Shown here one piece after another: positions 43,418 to 52,767 of a DNA stretch of 64,000 nt; position 1 is the first letter of the stretch, and each line of letters opens with the position of its first letter. The notes under the pieces were generated by a model. It ran no database searches. It was not told the origin of the DNA and worked only from the letters and a program-made list of their open reading frames with translations. Position numbers and translations under genes: made by a program. The stretch spans positions 35,830 through 99,829 of the forward strand of contig WYBT01000009.1 of the NCBI GenBank assembly GCA_011525785.1. Direction: 5' to 3'. This stretch comes from Planctomycetaceae bacterium (GTDB taxonomy: Bacteria > Planctomycetota > UBA1135 > GCA-002686595).

Positions 43418-43942
43418 CTAGCGCACGGGCGCCGCGAAGACGATGCGATAGCCGTCAGCATCGCGGCCGAACAGCATCGAAGTGTGCGTGAGGTCGGCCT
43501 GGTGCAGGCGGATGCGGCCCTCGGGCGGCAGGTTGGGCGCGTAGCGCACGCCCGCCTGCTCGTACTCGAGCTTCTCGCCGGGCTCGAGCGCGAGCACCGA
43601 CACATCGAGCACGCTCGCGTCCCCCAGCGCCTCGTCCAGCGAGGCCACGAACTGCGCCAAATCGGCGTCGCTCAGCTCGCGACGGCTCGCCAGAGCGCTC
43701 AAGGCCGCGACGCGTTCCTGTGAGCCGGCCGCTTCGAGCACCGCCGCGGCGAGTTCCTCGGGCGAGCTGGCCATCACGGCTTGGCGCGCGCCGCGCTTCT
43801 CGACGCGCTGGCGAGCGCTCGAGCCGTCGTTGCGCACGGCCACCCAGCCGATGATGGACAGCACGATCAAGGCGTCGACGATCACGAACAGGATCAGCCA
43901 ACGCGGAGTAGGACTGCGGCCAGCGAGGATGTTTGCGCTCAT
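43418..43942 (-). CDS. Hypothetical single-pass membrane protein
   Basis: 174 residues from ATG 43942. One membrane helix near the N-terminus (PRWLILFVIVDALIVLSIIG) precedes an acidic helical stretch (SPEELAAAVLEAAGSQERVA, SRRELSDADLAQFVASLDEA). A C-terminal beta segment follows (VSVLALEPGEKLEYEQAGVR ... HTSMLFGRDADGYRIVFAAP). No family recognised. It is convergent with the exporter operon and separated from it by the palindromic repeat. Confidence 0.7.
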   Translation of the reverse strand: MSANILAGRSPTPRWLILFVIVDALIVLSIIGWVAVRNDGSSARQRVEKRGARQAVMASSPEELAAAVLEAAGSQERVAALSALASRRELSDADLAQFVASLDEALGDASVLDVSVLALEPGEKLEYEQAGVRYAPNLPPEGRIRLHQADLTHTSMLFGRDADGYRIVFAAPVR

Positions 43943-44086
43943 GGAGTCGAGCGGGGTTCTCGACCTGCGCGGGAAGGCGTCTTGAACGGTGCGCAGGTTT
44001 TTCCGGCGCTGCGCGCGCCGCACAGCAGCGGACGCACTCGCAGCCCGCGATTGCTCGCGTCGCCAGGCCGCTGTGAAATGCGCGGC

Positions 44087-44638
44087 ATGGAATCGACTTT
44101 GGTGTATGCGGCGCTCGGGCTGGGTGGTGCGGGCACGCTGGCGGCGCTGATTGCGCTCGGAAAGGCCTCCGCAGCGCGCGCGGCAGCCGCAGACGCCGAG
44201 CGCGAGGCCCGGCGGCGCGCCGAGAACGCGGGCGAAGAAGCGCGGCGCGAGATCGCGACCTTGCGCGAGATGCTCGCGGTGGTGGCGAGCGGCGGACGGC
44301 TGAGCCGCGAGCAGGTGCTCGAGGGCCGCTTGTGGAGCGACGTTTCCCCCGATGAAGCACGCCGATTGGTGGAGTCGAACGCCGTGCGCTTGCTCGACGT
44401 GCGCACCAGCGCGGAGACCGCTGGCGGGATCATTCCGGGCGCGCAGCTCATTCCTGTCGACCAGCTCGAGGCGCGCCTGCGCGAGCTGCCCAAGGAGGGC
44501 AAGCCGCTGCTCGTGTACTGCGCCGCAGGCGGTCGCTCGGCCGCGGCCTGCGAGTTCCTCTCGAGCCAGGGCTACGCACAGCTCTCGAACCTCGAGGGCG
44601 GATTCGGCGCGTGGCCCGGCGCGCGCGCGCGTCCGTAG
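44087..44638 (+). CDS. Membrane-anchored rhodanese-like protein
   Basis: 183 residues from ATG 44087 (ATG 44078 is also possible). One N-terminal membrane helix (LVYAALGLGGAGTLAALIAL), a coiled-coil stretch rich in Ala/Arg/Glu (about 28-65), then a rhodanese domain (about 85-180). The domain carries RLLDVRTSAETAGGIIPGAQ, IPVDQLEARLRELPKEGKPL and the active-site loop VYCAAGGRSAAA with the catalytic Cys. It could transfer sulfur or act in redox or thiol signalling; partner unknown. Confidence 0.92.
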   Translation: MESTLVYAALGLGGAGTLAALIALGKASAARAAAADAEREARRRAENAGEEARREIATLREMLAVVASGGRLSREQVLEGRLWSDVSPDEARRLVESNAVRLLDVRTSAETAGGIIPGAQLIPVDQLEARLRELPKEGKPLLVYCAAGGRSAAACEFLSSQGYAQLSNLEGGFGAWPGARARP

Positions 44639-44677
44639 CTGTGGCGACGTGCGCGGCGCCGCGTTAGCTTCCCGCGC

Positions 44678-45463
44678 ATGAAGTCCGCACTCACGCCTGC
44701 TCTGTTTTCTGCGCTCCTGCTCACGGCCTGCACGACCACCAGCGGAACCGGCGCGCGTCCCACGCCGCAGCGTCCGCGCATCTCGCACAACGCGCAGACC
44801 ACGGCTCAGGGCACGCTCGAACTCGAGGCCGGCGTCGAGGTCGACCCCAGCGACTTCTGGGACACGCCGATGCTGCTCAAGTACGGCATGAGCTCGCAGA
44901 CCGAGTTCGTGTTCGGCGGCTCGCCCATCCGCCATGTCGACTCGCCCGACGACACCGGCATCGGAGACGTCGTCTTCGGCGTGCGCCACCGCATGGTGGA
45001 CGAGACCGCGGACGACCCGGCGATCGCCATCGCCACGCAGGTCAAGCTGCCGACCGCCGACGCGGACAAGGGCCTGGGCAGCGGCGAGACCGACGTGTTC
45101 TTCTCGATCGCTGCCGAGAAGCAGATCGAGGACGTGCGCGCCGTGGGCTTCTACCGCCTGGGCCTGCTCGGCTCGCCGACGGGCGACGGCAACGACCTGC
45201 GCCACGACCTCGCCGCGGTGGGAACGGTCGCGCTCGGTCAGGGCCTCAACGCCTACGGCGAGCTCGCCGGCCTGTTCGCGCCCGAATACGACTTCGACGC
45301 GCTGCTCGCCACCTTCGGCGCGGCCTTCGAGATCGCGCCCGCCACGGTCTTCGACGCCGGCTTCCGCGTCGGGCTCACCAACGACGCGCCCGACTTCACG
45401 CTCGTGTTCGGCGTGACGCACAACTTCGGCGCGGCCACGTTCCACACGCCCAGGGGCAACTGA
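44678..45463 (+). CDS. Outer-membrane beta-barrel-like lipoprotein (phenol MetA-like)
   Basis: 261 residues with a lipoprotein-type signal (ALFSALLLTAC). The mature part is alternating beta strands typical of the MetA-pathway transporter family: LLKYGMSSQTEFVFGGSPI, GIGDVVFGVRHRMVDET, AIAIATQVKLPTADADKGLG, VFFSIAAEKQIEDVRAVGFY and a final FTLVFGVTHNFG. Assignment to this outer-membrane family is by pattern. It is convergent with the CusCBA-type operon (8 bases between stops), so it is not part of that transcript. Confidence 0.75.
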   Translation: MKSALTPALFSALLLTACTTTSGTGARPTPQRPRISHNAQTTAQGTLELEAGVEVDPSDFWDTPMLLKYGMSSQTEFVFGGSPIRHVDSPDDTGIGDVVFGVRHRMVDETADDPAIAIATQVKLPTADADKGLGSGETDVFFSIAAEKQIEDVRAVGFYRLGLLGSPTGDGNDLRHDLAAVGTVALGQGLNAYGELAGLFAPEYDFDALLATFGAAFEIAPATVFDAGFRVGLTNDAPDFTLVFGVTHNFGAATFHTPRGN

Positions 45464-45470
45464 CCGCGGG

Positions 45471-48400
45471 TCAGGCCTCGCGCCGCGCGCGCCAGTTCTC
45501 CCACGCTACGTACAGCGTCGGCAGGACCAGCAGCGTGAGCAGCGAGCACGTCACCAACCCGCCGATGACGACGGTCGCGAGCGGGCGCTGAACCTCGGCG
45601 CCAGCGCTGGTCGAGAGCGCCATCGGAAGGAAGCCGAGCGCCGCGACCAGCGCCGTCATCGTCACCGGACGCAGGCGCACGAGCGCTCCGTTGCGCGCCG
45701 CGTCGAGCGGGCTCGCACCATCGGCGCGCAGCCGCGCGACGGTCGAGATCAGCACCACGCCGTTCATCACCGCGATGCCGAACAGCGCGATGAAGCCCAC
45801 GGCCGCCGAGATCGAGAACGGATAGCCGCGCAGGTACAGCGCGCACAGCCCGCCGGTCGCTGCCAGCGGTACGTTGAGGAAGATCAGGAGCGAGAGCGGC
45901 AGCGACGCGAAGTTGGTGTAGAGCAGCGCGAGCACCAGCAGCAGCGCGAGCGGCACGAGCCAGGCCAGGCGCTCGGCGGCGGCGACCAGGTTCTCGAACT
46001 GGCCGCCCCACTCGATCCACCAGCCGCTGGGCAGCTTGACGTCGCGTTCGACCGCTGCGCGCGCATCAGCGACGGCCGAGGCGAGGTCGCGACCGCGCAC
46101 GTTGGCGCTCACCGCGATGCGGCGACTGACTTTCTCGCGGCTGATCTGCGCCGGGCCCTCCTCGATGCGAATGCGTGCGAGCTGCGAGAGCGGCACGACG
46201 CGCCGCTCGCCGTCCGAGCCCGTCGCGACCACCGGCAGCCGGCCGAGTTCGTCGATCGAGTCGCGCACGTCTGCGCCGAAGCGCAGGCGGATCTCGAACC
46301 GGCGCTCGCCCTCGAGCACCGTGCCCGACGGGACGCCGGCCAGCGACTCGACGATGTCGAGCACGGCCGCCGCGTCGAAGCCCATGCGCGCGATCTGCTC
46401 GCGGTCGAGCTCGACCACGATGTTGGGCAGCCCTTCGACCTGCTCGACCTGCACCTCGCTCAGGCCTTCGACGCCCGAAACCGAGCGCGCGATCTGCTCG
46501 GCGGTCTCGCGCATCAAGCTCAGCTCGCCGCCCGGCGCGAACAGCAGCACGCCGATGTCGCTGCGCACGCCGCTGATCAGTTCCGCCATGCGCAACGCGA
46601 TGGGTTGCGTGAAGCTGTAGGTCGCCTCGGGCACTTCGGCCATCAGGCGCGCCTCCATCGCGGCGATCAGCTCGTCCTTGCTCGCCACGCTCCACTCCTC
46701 GCGCGGCCGCAGCATGATGTAGCTGTCGCTCAACTCGACGCCCATCGGGTCGGTGGCGATCTCGGGGCGCCCGGTGCGACTGACGACCGTGAGCACCTCG
46801 GGGAACGAGCGGATGACGCGCTCGGCGCGCGTGCTGATCTCGTCGGACTTCTCCAGCGACACCGACGGACTGCGCGTGATCTGCACCGCCAGCGCGCCTT
46901 CGTCGAGACTGGGAATGAACTCCGCGCCGAGCGCGCGCACCAGGCCCAGGCTGGCGACGAACACGAGCAGCGCCGACGCTCCCACGCGCAGCGGCCGGCC
47001 GAGCGTGAACGGCAGCACGCGCTCGTACAGGCCGCGCACGGCGCGCGCGAGCCAGGGCTCGTGCTCGTGCGGCTTGTGCAGCAAGAGCGACGCCAGCACC
47101 GGCATCAGCGTGAGCGCGCACACCAGCGAAGCCGCCAGTGCGAACACCACGGTCAGCGCCATCGGCCGGAACATCTTGCCTTCGATGCCGCGCAGCGCGA
47201 GCAGCGGCAGGTACACGATCAGGATGATGCCGACCGCGAAGACGACCGGCCGCGAGACCTCCTGACAGGCTGCGCGCACCTTCTCGAGGTGGCGCGTGGG
47301 CTCGGCGCGGCGCTGGTGCACCACGCGCGCGACGTTCTCGATCATCACCACCGAGCCGTCGACGATCAGCCCGAAGTCGATCGCGCCGAGCGACATCAAA
47401 TTGCCCGAGATGCCGGCGAACTTCATGGCGCTGAACGCGACCAGCATCGAGAGCGGGATCGACGCCGCGGTCACCAGGCCCGCGCGCCAGTCGCCCAGGA
47501 GCAGCAGCAGCACCAGGATCACGAGCACGCCGCCTTCGAGCAGGTTCTTGGCGACGGTCGCGATGGTGCGGTCGACCAGCTCGGTGCGGTCGTACCAGGT
47601 GTCGATCGTCACGCCCGGCGGCAGCGTCTTCTCGATCTCGCCGATGCGCGCGTGCACGTCCGCCGCCACGGTGCGCGAGTTCGCGCCGTAGAGCATCATC
47701 ACCACGCCGATCACCGCTTCGCCGCGCCCGTCGCGCGTGGCCGAGCCCTGGCGGATCATCGGCGCGAGTTCGACGCGTCCCAGATCGCGCACGTACAGCG
47801 GCGGCGAGCCCGCGTGGCCGGGCCGCACGACCACCGAACCGATCTGCTCGACGCTCTCCAGCATGCCGGCGCCGCGCACGACGTACTGCTCGCCGCCGCG
47901 CGCCAGATAGCCGCCGCCGACGTTGCGATTCTGCGCGAGCAGCGCGTCGCGGATCTCGCCGACGGCGACTTCGTAGCTCGACAGGCGCGTCGGATCGAGC
48001 GTGACCTGATAGGTCTTGAGCTCGCCGCCCGCCGGATTGACCTCGACCACGCCCGGCGTCGAGCGCAGTTGGTAGTTGACCGTCCAGTCGAGAACCTCGC
48101 GCAGCTCCATCGGGCTGTAGCCCTCGCCGCGCACCTCGAATTGGTAGATCTCGCCCAGGCCCGTGGAGATCGGGCCCATCTGCGGCGCGCCCAGACCTTC
48201 GGGGATCGCCTCGCGCGCGACCGCAAGTCGCTCGGCGACGAGCTGGCGCGCCCAGTAGACGTCGGTCCCTTCTTCGAAGCCGACCGTGATCGCCGACAGG
48301 CCCAGGCGCGACACCGAGCGCAGTTCCTCGACCTTCGGCACGCCGCTCATGGCCGACTCGATCGGGAAGGTGATCAGGCGCTCGACCTCTTCGGGCCCCA

Positions 48401-48590
48401 GGCCGGGCGCATCGGTGAGCACCTGCACCTGGACGTTGGTGATGTCGGGCACCGCGTCGATCGGCAGCTCGCGCAGCGACGCGACGCCGGCCACCGTGGC
48501 CATCAGCCACAGCGCGATCACCACCACGCGGTTGTCGAGCGAGAAGTCGATCAACCGCTGCGCGATGCCGTGCTCGCCGCGCTCGTTCAT
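45471..48590 (-). CDS. cusA: Heavy-metal efflux RND pump, CusA/CzcA family
   Basis: 1039 residues, the normal length for the HME-RND family. N-terminal LIDFSLDNRVVVIALWLMAT and PDITNVQVQVLTDAPGLGPE are family signatures. The proton-relay TM4 motif is present as GAIDFGLIVDGSVVMIEN with its Asp residues. Two porter regions and two six-helix bundles are complete (LVILVLLLLLGDWRAG; AVGFIALFGIAVMNGVVLIS). Proton-driven export of metal ions from the periplasm or cytoplasm is expected; Cu/Ag versus Zn/Co/Ni cannot be told from sequence alone. The ATG overlaps the stop of the adaptor gene by four bases. Confidence 0.95.
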   Translation of the reverse strand: MNERGEHGIAQRLIDFSLDNRVVVIALWLMATVAGVASLRELPIDAVPDITNVQVQVLTDAPGLGPEEVERLITFPIESAMSGVPKVEELRSVSRLGLSAITVGFEEGTDVYWARQLVAERLAVAREAIPEGLGAPQMGPISTGLGEIYQFEVRGEGYSPMELREVLDWTVNYQLRSTPGVVEVNPAGGELKTYQVTLDPTRLSSYEVAVGEIRDALLAQNRNVGGGYLARGGEQYVVRGAGMLESVEQIGSVVVRPGHAGSPPLYVRDLGRVELAPMIRQGSATRDGRGEAVIGVVMMLYGANSRTVAADVHARIGEIEKTLPPGVTIDTWYDRTELVDRTIATVAKNLLEGGVLVILVLLLLLGDWRAGLVTAASIPLSMLVAFSAMKFAGISGNLMSLGAIDFGLIVDGSVVMIENVARVVHQRRAEPTRHLEKVRAACQEVSRPVVFAVGIILIVYLPLLALRGIEGKMFRPMALTVVFALAASLVCALTLMPVLASLLLHKPHEHEPWLARAVRGLYERVLPFTLGRPLRVGASALLVFVASLGLVRALGAEFIPSLDEGALAVQITRSPSVSLEKSDEISTRAERVIRSFPEVLTVVSRTGRPEIATDPMGVELSDSYIMLRPREEWSVASKDELIAAMEARLMAEVPEATYSFTQPIALRMAELISGVRSDIGVLLFAPGGELSLMRETAEQIARSVSGVEGLSEVQVEQVEGLPNIVVELDREQIARMGFDAAAVLDIVESLAGVPSGTVLEGERRFEIRLRFGADVRDSIDELGRLPVVATGSDGERRVVPLSQLARIRIEEGPAQISREKVSRRIAVSANVRGRDLASAVADARAAVERDVKLPSGWWIEWGGQFENLVAAAERLAWLVPLALLLVLALLYTNFASLPLSLLIFLNVPLAATGGLCALYLRGYPFSISAAVGFIALFGIAVMNGVVLISTVARLRADGASPLDAARNGALVRLRPVTMTALVAALGFLPMALSTSAGAEVQRPLATVVIGGLVTCSLLTLLVLPTLYVAWENWRARREA

Positions 48591-49888
48591 TCGTCCCCGC
48601 GGCCCAGCATCGACTTGAGGAAGAACAGGCCGTCGACGGCCACTTCGTCGCCCGCGCGCAGGCCCTCGAGCACCGCCACGCGCTCGCGCGAGCGCTCGCC
48701 CAGACTCACTGCGGTGAGTTTGAACTCGCCGTCGGCCGCGCGCACGAAGACGTGGTCGAGCCCGTCGCGCCGCCAGATCGCCGAGAGCGGCAGGCTGAGC
48801 GCCGCCGACGTGCTCGCGGTCGCGATGCGCGCGCGGCCCGACATTCCCGGACGGATCGGCCAGCGCTCGCTCCACGACGCGATGGGCTGATTGGCGGCCT
48901 CCAGGCGCACCGCGGCGGCGCGCGTGTGGGGATCGAGCTCGAAGCCGACGACGGTCACGCGCGCAGGCACGACCACGCCCGGGAAGGCGGCCAGCTCCAC
49001 CTGCGCGCTCGCGCCGCTGCGCACGCCCGCGAGATCGCGCTCGTTGACCTGCGCCACGATCCAGGCCGTCGACAGATCGCGAATGCGCGCCAGCGTCGAG
49101 TGCTCGTCGACGTACTCGCCCACCCGCGCGTCGAACTCGATCACGACGCCGCCGACGCTGGCCCGCACTTCGTAGCGACCCGCGTGCGCGTCGATCTCGG
49201 CGGCCTGCGGCTCGCGCGTGTTGTGGTGCTGCGCGAGCGCCGTCGTCTCGACTCCGAGCAGTCGCAGGTGCTCGGCCGCAGCCTCGAGCTCGATGCGTTG
49301 GTCCTCCAGGCGCGTCTCGAACTCGAACAGCGCGTTGTCGCGCGCGAATTCGCGGTCGCGCAGCGCGCTCTCGAGCTCGTTGAGCTCGCGCCAGGTGTTC
49401 AGGCCGCGCTCGCCCAGCGACTTGCCGCGCTCCAGCGCCTGCGCCGCGAACTCGACGCCGCGCTCGAGCATCTCGCGCCGCCTCGGCAACGCGCGCTCGT
49501 GCGCCTTGACCAGCGCTTCGAGCCGCAGGTAGTCGTGCACCGCCTCGCCCAGCGCGAAACTCTCGACCACGCACAGCAACGCACCGGTCTCGACCGTGTC
49601 GCCGGCCTTCACGCGCACCTCGCGCACGACGCCGGGAAGTCGCGGGTTGACGCTCCAGGTCAGCGCGCGCGGAGCTTCCACGCTGGCGGCCACTTCGAGC
49701 GACCGCTCGAGCTCCGCCGCGCTCGGGCGCTCGAGCTTCACGCCGGCTGCGGCGAGTTGCTCGGGCGTGGCGCGCACGACCTGCGGGGCGTCCGTGGCGG
49801 CGGCTTGCGTCGAACCCGCGCGGGGCGCGGACCAGGCCGCCGCGACAGCAGCGACGCACGCGACGCTCAACGAGAGACTGCGGATCAT
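48587..49888 (-). CDS. cusB: CusB/CzcB-type membrane-fusion protein
   Basis: 433 residues; AGGAG 8 bases before ATG 49888 and a signal peptide (MIRSLSLSVACVAAVAAAWS). The chain contains VNPRLPGVVREVRVKAGDTV (first lipoyl half), a long coiled coil (about 120-215), YEVRASVGGVVIEFDARVGE (second lipoyl half), WIVAQVNERDLAGVRSGASA (beta barrel) and a membrane-proximal domain ending LRAGDEVAVDGLFFLKSML. It should dock the RND pump to the TolC-like channel. Both neighbours overlap by four bases. Confidence 0.93.
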   Translation of the reverse strand: MIRSLSLSVACVAAVAAAWSAPRAGSTQAAATDAPQVVRATPEQLAAAGVKLERPSAAELERSLEVAASVEAPRALTWSVNPRLPGVVREVRVKAGDTVETGALLCVVESFALGEAVHDYLRLEALVKAHERALPRRREMLERGVEFAAQALERGKSLGERGLNTWRELNELESALRDREFARDNALFEFETRLEDQRIELEAAAEHLRLLGVETTALAQHHNTREPQAAEIDAHAGRYEVRASVGGVVIEFDARVGEYVDEHSTLARIRDLSTAWIVAQVNERDLAGVRSGASAQVELAAFPGVVVPARVTVVGFELDPHTRAAAVRLEAANQPIASWSERWPIRPGMSGRARIATASTSAALSLPLSAIWRRDGLDHVFVRAADGEFKLTAVSLGERSRERVAVLEGLRAGDEVAVDGLFFLKSMLGRGDE

Positions 49889-51204
49889 CGTGGGGCTCCT
49901 TGCGCCGCGCTCGCTCGGCGAGCTCGTGCGTTTTCGTACTCGCGCGCCAGGCGCAACGCGGACCAGCGCGCGCGCACGGCCTGGTCGAGCGCGGCGAGCG
50001 CGCGGCGCTGTGCAGCGAGCAGCTCGTCCGCCGGCGCCGAACGCGCCTCGCGCGCCTCGCGGGCGACCGCGAGCAGTCGCTCGGCCAGCGGTTCGAAGTT
50101 CTCGCGCGCCGCGCGGGCGACGTCGCGCGAGCGCTGCGCCGCTCCGCGCGCGGCTTCGATCTCTGCGCGGGCCTCGTGCAGCGCTGCATCGACCTCGCGC
50201 GCCGCCGCCGTGCGCCGCTCGAGCGCGACGTTCAGCGTCGCCTCGCCCCAGCGGCTGCCCCAGGGGATCGTGACGCCCAGCGCGCTGCCGATGTAGGTCA
50301 CGGCGATCCCGCGCAGCGTCGCCGCGAGCGCCACGTCGCGCTCGGCGACTTCGTAGCGCGCGAGGGCCAGCGCCACGTCGGGGCGCGCGGCGAGTTGCTC
50401 GGCCTCGAGCGGCTCGTCCATGTCGCACGAACGGGCTTCGAAGCTCGGCACCTCCTGCAGCGCGAGCGCGCCGCGTGGCTCGAGCCCGATGCGCCGCGCG
50501 AGCTCGTCGAGCGCGTCGCGGTGCTCCGCCGCGAGTTCCAGCGCCTCGAGCTCGAGCTCCGCCAGGTCCATTCGCGCGGAAGCCGAGTCCAGCTCCGTCG
50601 CCGCGCGCAAGCTGCGCGCCTGTTCGAGGAACTGCGCGGTCTCGCGCGCCGCGTCGATCCGTCGCTTGGCGAGCTCCAGGCGCGCGCCGAGCTCGGCCGC
50701 GCGGATCCAGGCCGCCTCGACCTCGCACGCCAGGCGCCACTCGGCCTCGAGCACTTGCGCGCGCGCGACTTCAGCCTCGGCCCGCGCCGCCGCGATGCGC
50801 GCTTTGCGCTCGCCGGGCCGCGGGTTGTTCCAGTTCAGCGAGAAGCCGGTCAGCACGTCGTTGCTCGTGCCGCCGACGAGCCAGTCGACCACGCTCCACG
50901 CGATCGTCGGGTCCGGCCACAGCCCGGCCTCGACGATCAAGGCCTGCGACACGCCCAGGCTCGCGCGCGCCGCCGTGAGTTTGGGATGGCGCGCCACTGC
51001 GAAGCTCGCAGCCTCCTCGAGCGAAACGCCGTCGCGCAGATCGAACGGCGCGGCTTCGTTCGAGGTCTGCGGAGCGCGCGCGAACTCGTCGATTCGCGCC
51101 AGCGCCGCCGCTGCGTCGATCGGCTCGCTCTCCGGAGCGGGTCCGGCGCAAGCCACGAGTCCGAACAGGGTCAGGAGCAGGCGAACGGTGGGGCGAAACG
51201 ACAT
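49885..51204 (-). CDS. cusC: CusC-like outer-membrane efflux lipoprotein (TolC family)
   Basis: 439 residues from ATG 51204, with a clear lipobox (LFGLVACAG). Two long coiled-coil hairpins show the internal repeat of TolC-type ducts: LEEAASFAVARHPKLTAARA and LEAEQLAARPDVALALARYE. The LTGFSLNWNNPRPGERKARI segment marks the metal-efflux subgroup. First gene of the cusCBA-type operon; its stop overlaps the adaptor start (ATGA). Confidence 0.9.
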   Translation of the reverse strand: MSFRPTVRLLLTLFGLVACAGPAPESEPIDAAAALARIDEFARAPQTSNEAAPFDLRDGVSLEEAASFAVARHPKLTAARASLGVSQALIVEAGLWPDPTIAWSVVDWLVGGTSNDVLTGFSLNWNNPRPGERKARIAAARAEAEVARAQVLEAEWRLACEVEAAWIRAAELGARLELAKRRIDAARETAQFLEQARSLRAATELDSASARMDLAELELEALELAAEHRDALDELARRIGLEPRGALALQEVPSFEARSCDMDEPLEAEQLAARPDVALALARYEVAERDVALAATLRGIAVTYIGSALGVTIPWGSRWGEATLNVALERRTAAAREVDAALHEARAEIEAARGAAQRSRDVARAARENFEPLAERLLAVAREAREARSAPADELLAAQRRALAALDQAVRARWSALRLAREYENARARRASAAQGAPR

Positions 51205-51299
51205 CACGCGGCGGAGGGCCCCGGATCTTCCAGGCGCTCTCCGCACGCCGCAAGGCGCAATCGACGAACTCTCGCGTCGCGACTAGTTCGTACGCGCCG

Positions 51300-51593
51300 T
51301 CAGCGGGCGTTTGTAGAAAGCGTCCCGACTTTCGCGACCCTGCGGCGCGCGAGCGAGGCGGCCGCAGCGGCGAGCTGGAGGGCCGCCATGACGACACTCA
51401 CGAGTTGAATCGCGCCCGAGCTGTCGCCGCCGAGTTCGAGGTACAGCCAGACGTAGAAGCTCACGGCCGCGAGCCCGGCCAACGCCACCGCCGTTGCGAG
51501 AACGACGTACAGCGCGCGAGCGCCGAGCAGCAGCGCCGCCGCGAGCGGCGTGCTCGCGAAGGCTCCGCCGACGATCAGCACGACCCATTCCAT
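51300..51593 (-). CDS. Small membrane protein upstream of the metal-efflux operon
   Basis: 97 residues from ATG 51593. Three hydrophobic stretches (WVVLIVGGAFASTPLAAALL, ALYVVLATAVALAGLAAVSF, LVSVVMAALQLAAAAASLA). No family recognised. It ends 95 bases before the CusC-like gene on the same strand and may be its first operon member. Confidence 0.6.
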   Translation of the reverse strand: MEWVVLIVGGAFASTPLAAALLLGARALYVVLATAVALAGLAAVSFYVWLYLELGGDSSGAIQLVSVVMAALQLAAAAASLARRRVAKVGTLSTNAR

Positions 51594-51868
51594 GGTCGAG
51601 GCTGAATCGGCGCTTGGGTCGAGCGCAGTTGAGCCATCCGAAGCGCGCGAGAGCACTTGGGCGGTGCAGATTCGCGCCGCGCCACGAACGTTCCTGTCCG
51701 CGAGCGTGTGGGCGCTCCGCGGGTTCCCCTGCAGCGCTACCCTCGTGACGCGGCGCACGTTCCGCCGTCTCGCAGCGCGCGCAGTTCGCTTGAGCCGGCT
51801 TTCTCAGTCGTTCGCAGTTCGCAGACACGCTGCGCTCGCCCCCCCATTCCCTCCGGAGTCCACTCCCG

Positions 51869-52384
51869 ATGAAGCTCGTCCGCGCACTCTCGTTGCTGTG
51901 TTCGCTCGTTCTTCCGCTCCAGGCCCAGTCGACTTGGTACGTCGACGTCGCAGCCACGCCGCCCGGCAACGGCAGCCCCTCCGCGCCTTACAGCAGCATC
52001 CAGTACGCCATCAACCAGAGCACGACGCTCTCGGGCGACACGCTGCTCGTCGCGCCGGGGACCTACGCGGAGTCGCTGCGCTTCTTCGGCAAGTCGATCG
52101 TGCTCAAGGGCGTCGGCGGCGCGGCGGCGACGATCCTGCAGAGCGGCACGAACCCGCATGCGGCGATCCGTTGGATCGATGGAGAAGCCGCGGGCACGCG
52201 GCTCGAAGGGTTCACGGTGCAGGGAGCGCTCAACGATCTCACTTCCGGAGGCGGGCTCGAGTGCGTTGGAGCGGTTGGCGAAGGACGAGGTCCCGTAGCC
52301 GCGCCAAAGTGGTCTCAGACGCTCTCCGCCGTTCCGCGGGCCCTCAGCGAAAGGGCCCAAGGACCTCGCAGGTATCGGCCATGA
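51869..52384 (+). pseudogene. Truncated secreted right-handed beta-helix protein
   Basis: Starts cleanly (CTCCGGAG upstream, signal peptide MKLVRALSLLCSLVLPLQAQ) and continues as a DUF1565/pectinesterase-type beta-helix: TWYVDVAATPPGNGSPSAPY, SIQYAINQSTTLSGDTLLVA, GTYAESLRFFGKSIVLKGVG. The family character ends near residue 135 (GGGLECVGAV, about 52273). The remaining 36 codons (GRGPVAAPKWSQTL ...) read into the back of the TIGR04255 cassette and have no family pattern. Related proteins are several hundred residues long, so the 3' part has been lost. No matching downstream piece is seen on the far side of the cassette. Confidence 0.8.
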
Positions 52385-52745
52385 ATTTCTGAAGCTCGCG
52401 AACGCGCGTGGACCCTTTCGTGGCAGCGCTCATCTCCGGAACAAGGCAGTGTCCCGTGTTGTCAGGGCGCGGGTCGGGCTCTACTCGAACTCCTTGGGCG
52501 CGAACGGCCCGAGCCGACAGCTTGGCAACGAACATCGATGCGCGATGACCTGCCGTCGCGACCTGAGCAGCTGTCGCGTACTTTGCGCGTGTGAAGGAGA
52601 GACCATCAACATCGCGGTCAGGACTCGGACGGAAGACGACGGGCTGGGGCCGCTGCGCATTGTCGAGTTGCGAATCCGGAATCCGACGCAGGATCCACTC
52701 GTCGTCGTCGACGGGTTCGAAGCCCAGATCCACGGCTACATCCAA
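52344..52745 (-). CDS. Third gene of the TIGR04255 cassette, unknown small protein
   Basis: 133 residues if TTG 52745 is the start (the frame is open further up, and GTG 52733 is an alternative). Visible pattern: EWILRRIPDSQLDN, then DRDVDGLSFTRAKYATAAQV, then AVRAQGVRVEPDPRPDNTGH and CLVPEM. From memory, this layout (RRIPP...DGLSxxR...GLxVxPDP...GHAxIP) is a widespread small-protein family of unknown function that is often next to a TIGR04255 gene. It starts 22 bases after the stop of the middle gene. Base composition is visibly lower in G+C than the surrounding genes, suggesting acquisition. Confidence 0.65.
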   Translation of the reverse strand: MDVAVDLGFEPVDDDEWILRRIPDSQLDNAQRPQPVVFRPSPDRDVDGLSFTRAKYATAAQVATAGHRASMFVAKLSARAVRAQGVRVEPDPRPDNTGHCLVPEMSAATKGSTRVRELQKFMADTCEVLGPFR

Positions 52746-52767
52746 TGTGCGAAGGACCGAGTGAAAC

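Noticed and set aside
45471..50189. A single 1572-codon minus-strand frame
   Set aside because: Only the part from ATG 48590 is the RND pump; the upstream part is out of register with the adaptor and TolC-like genes that overlap it by ATGA junctions.
45471..51204. Naming the metal (Cu/Ag) exported by the RND operon
   Set aside because: Residues that distinguish CusA from CzcA cannot be aligned reliably by eye; symbols are given only for the family type.
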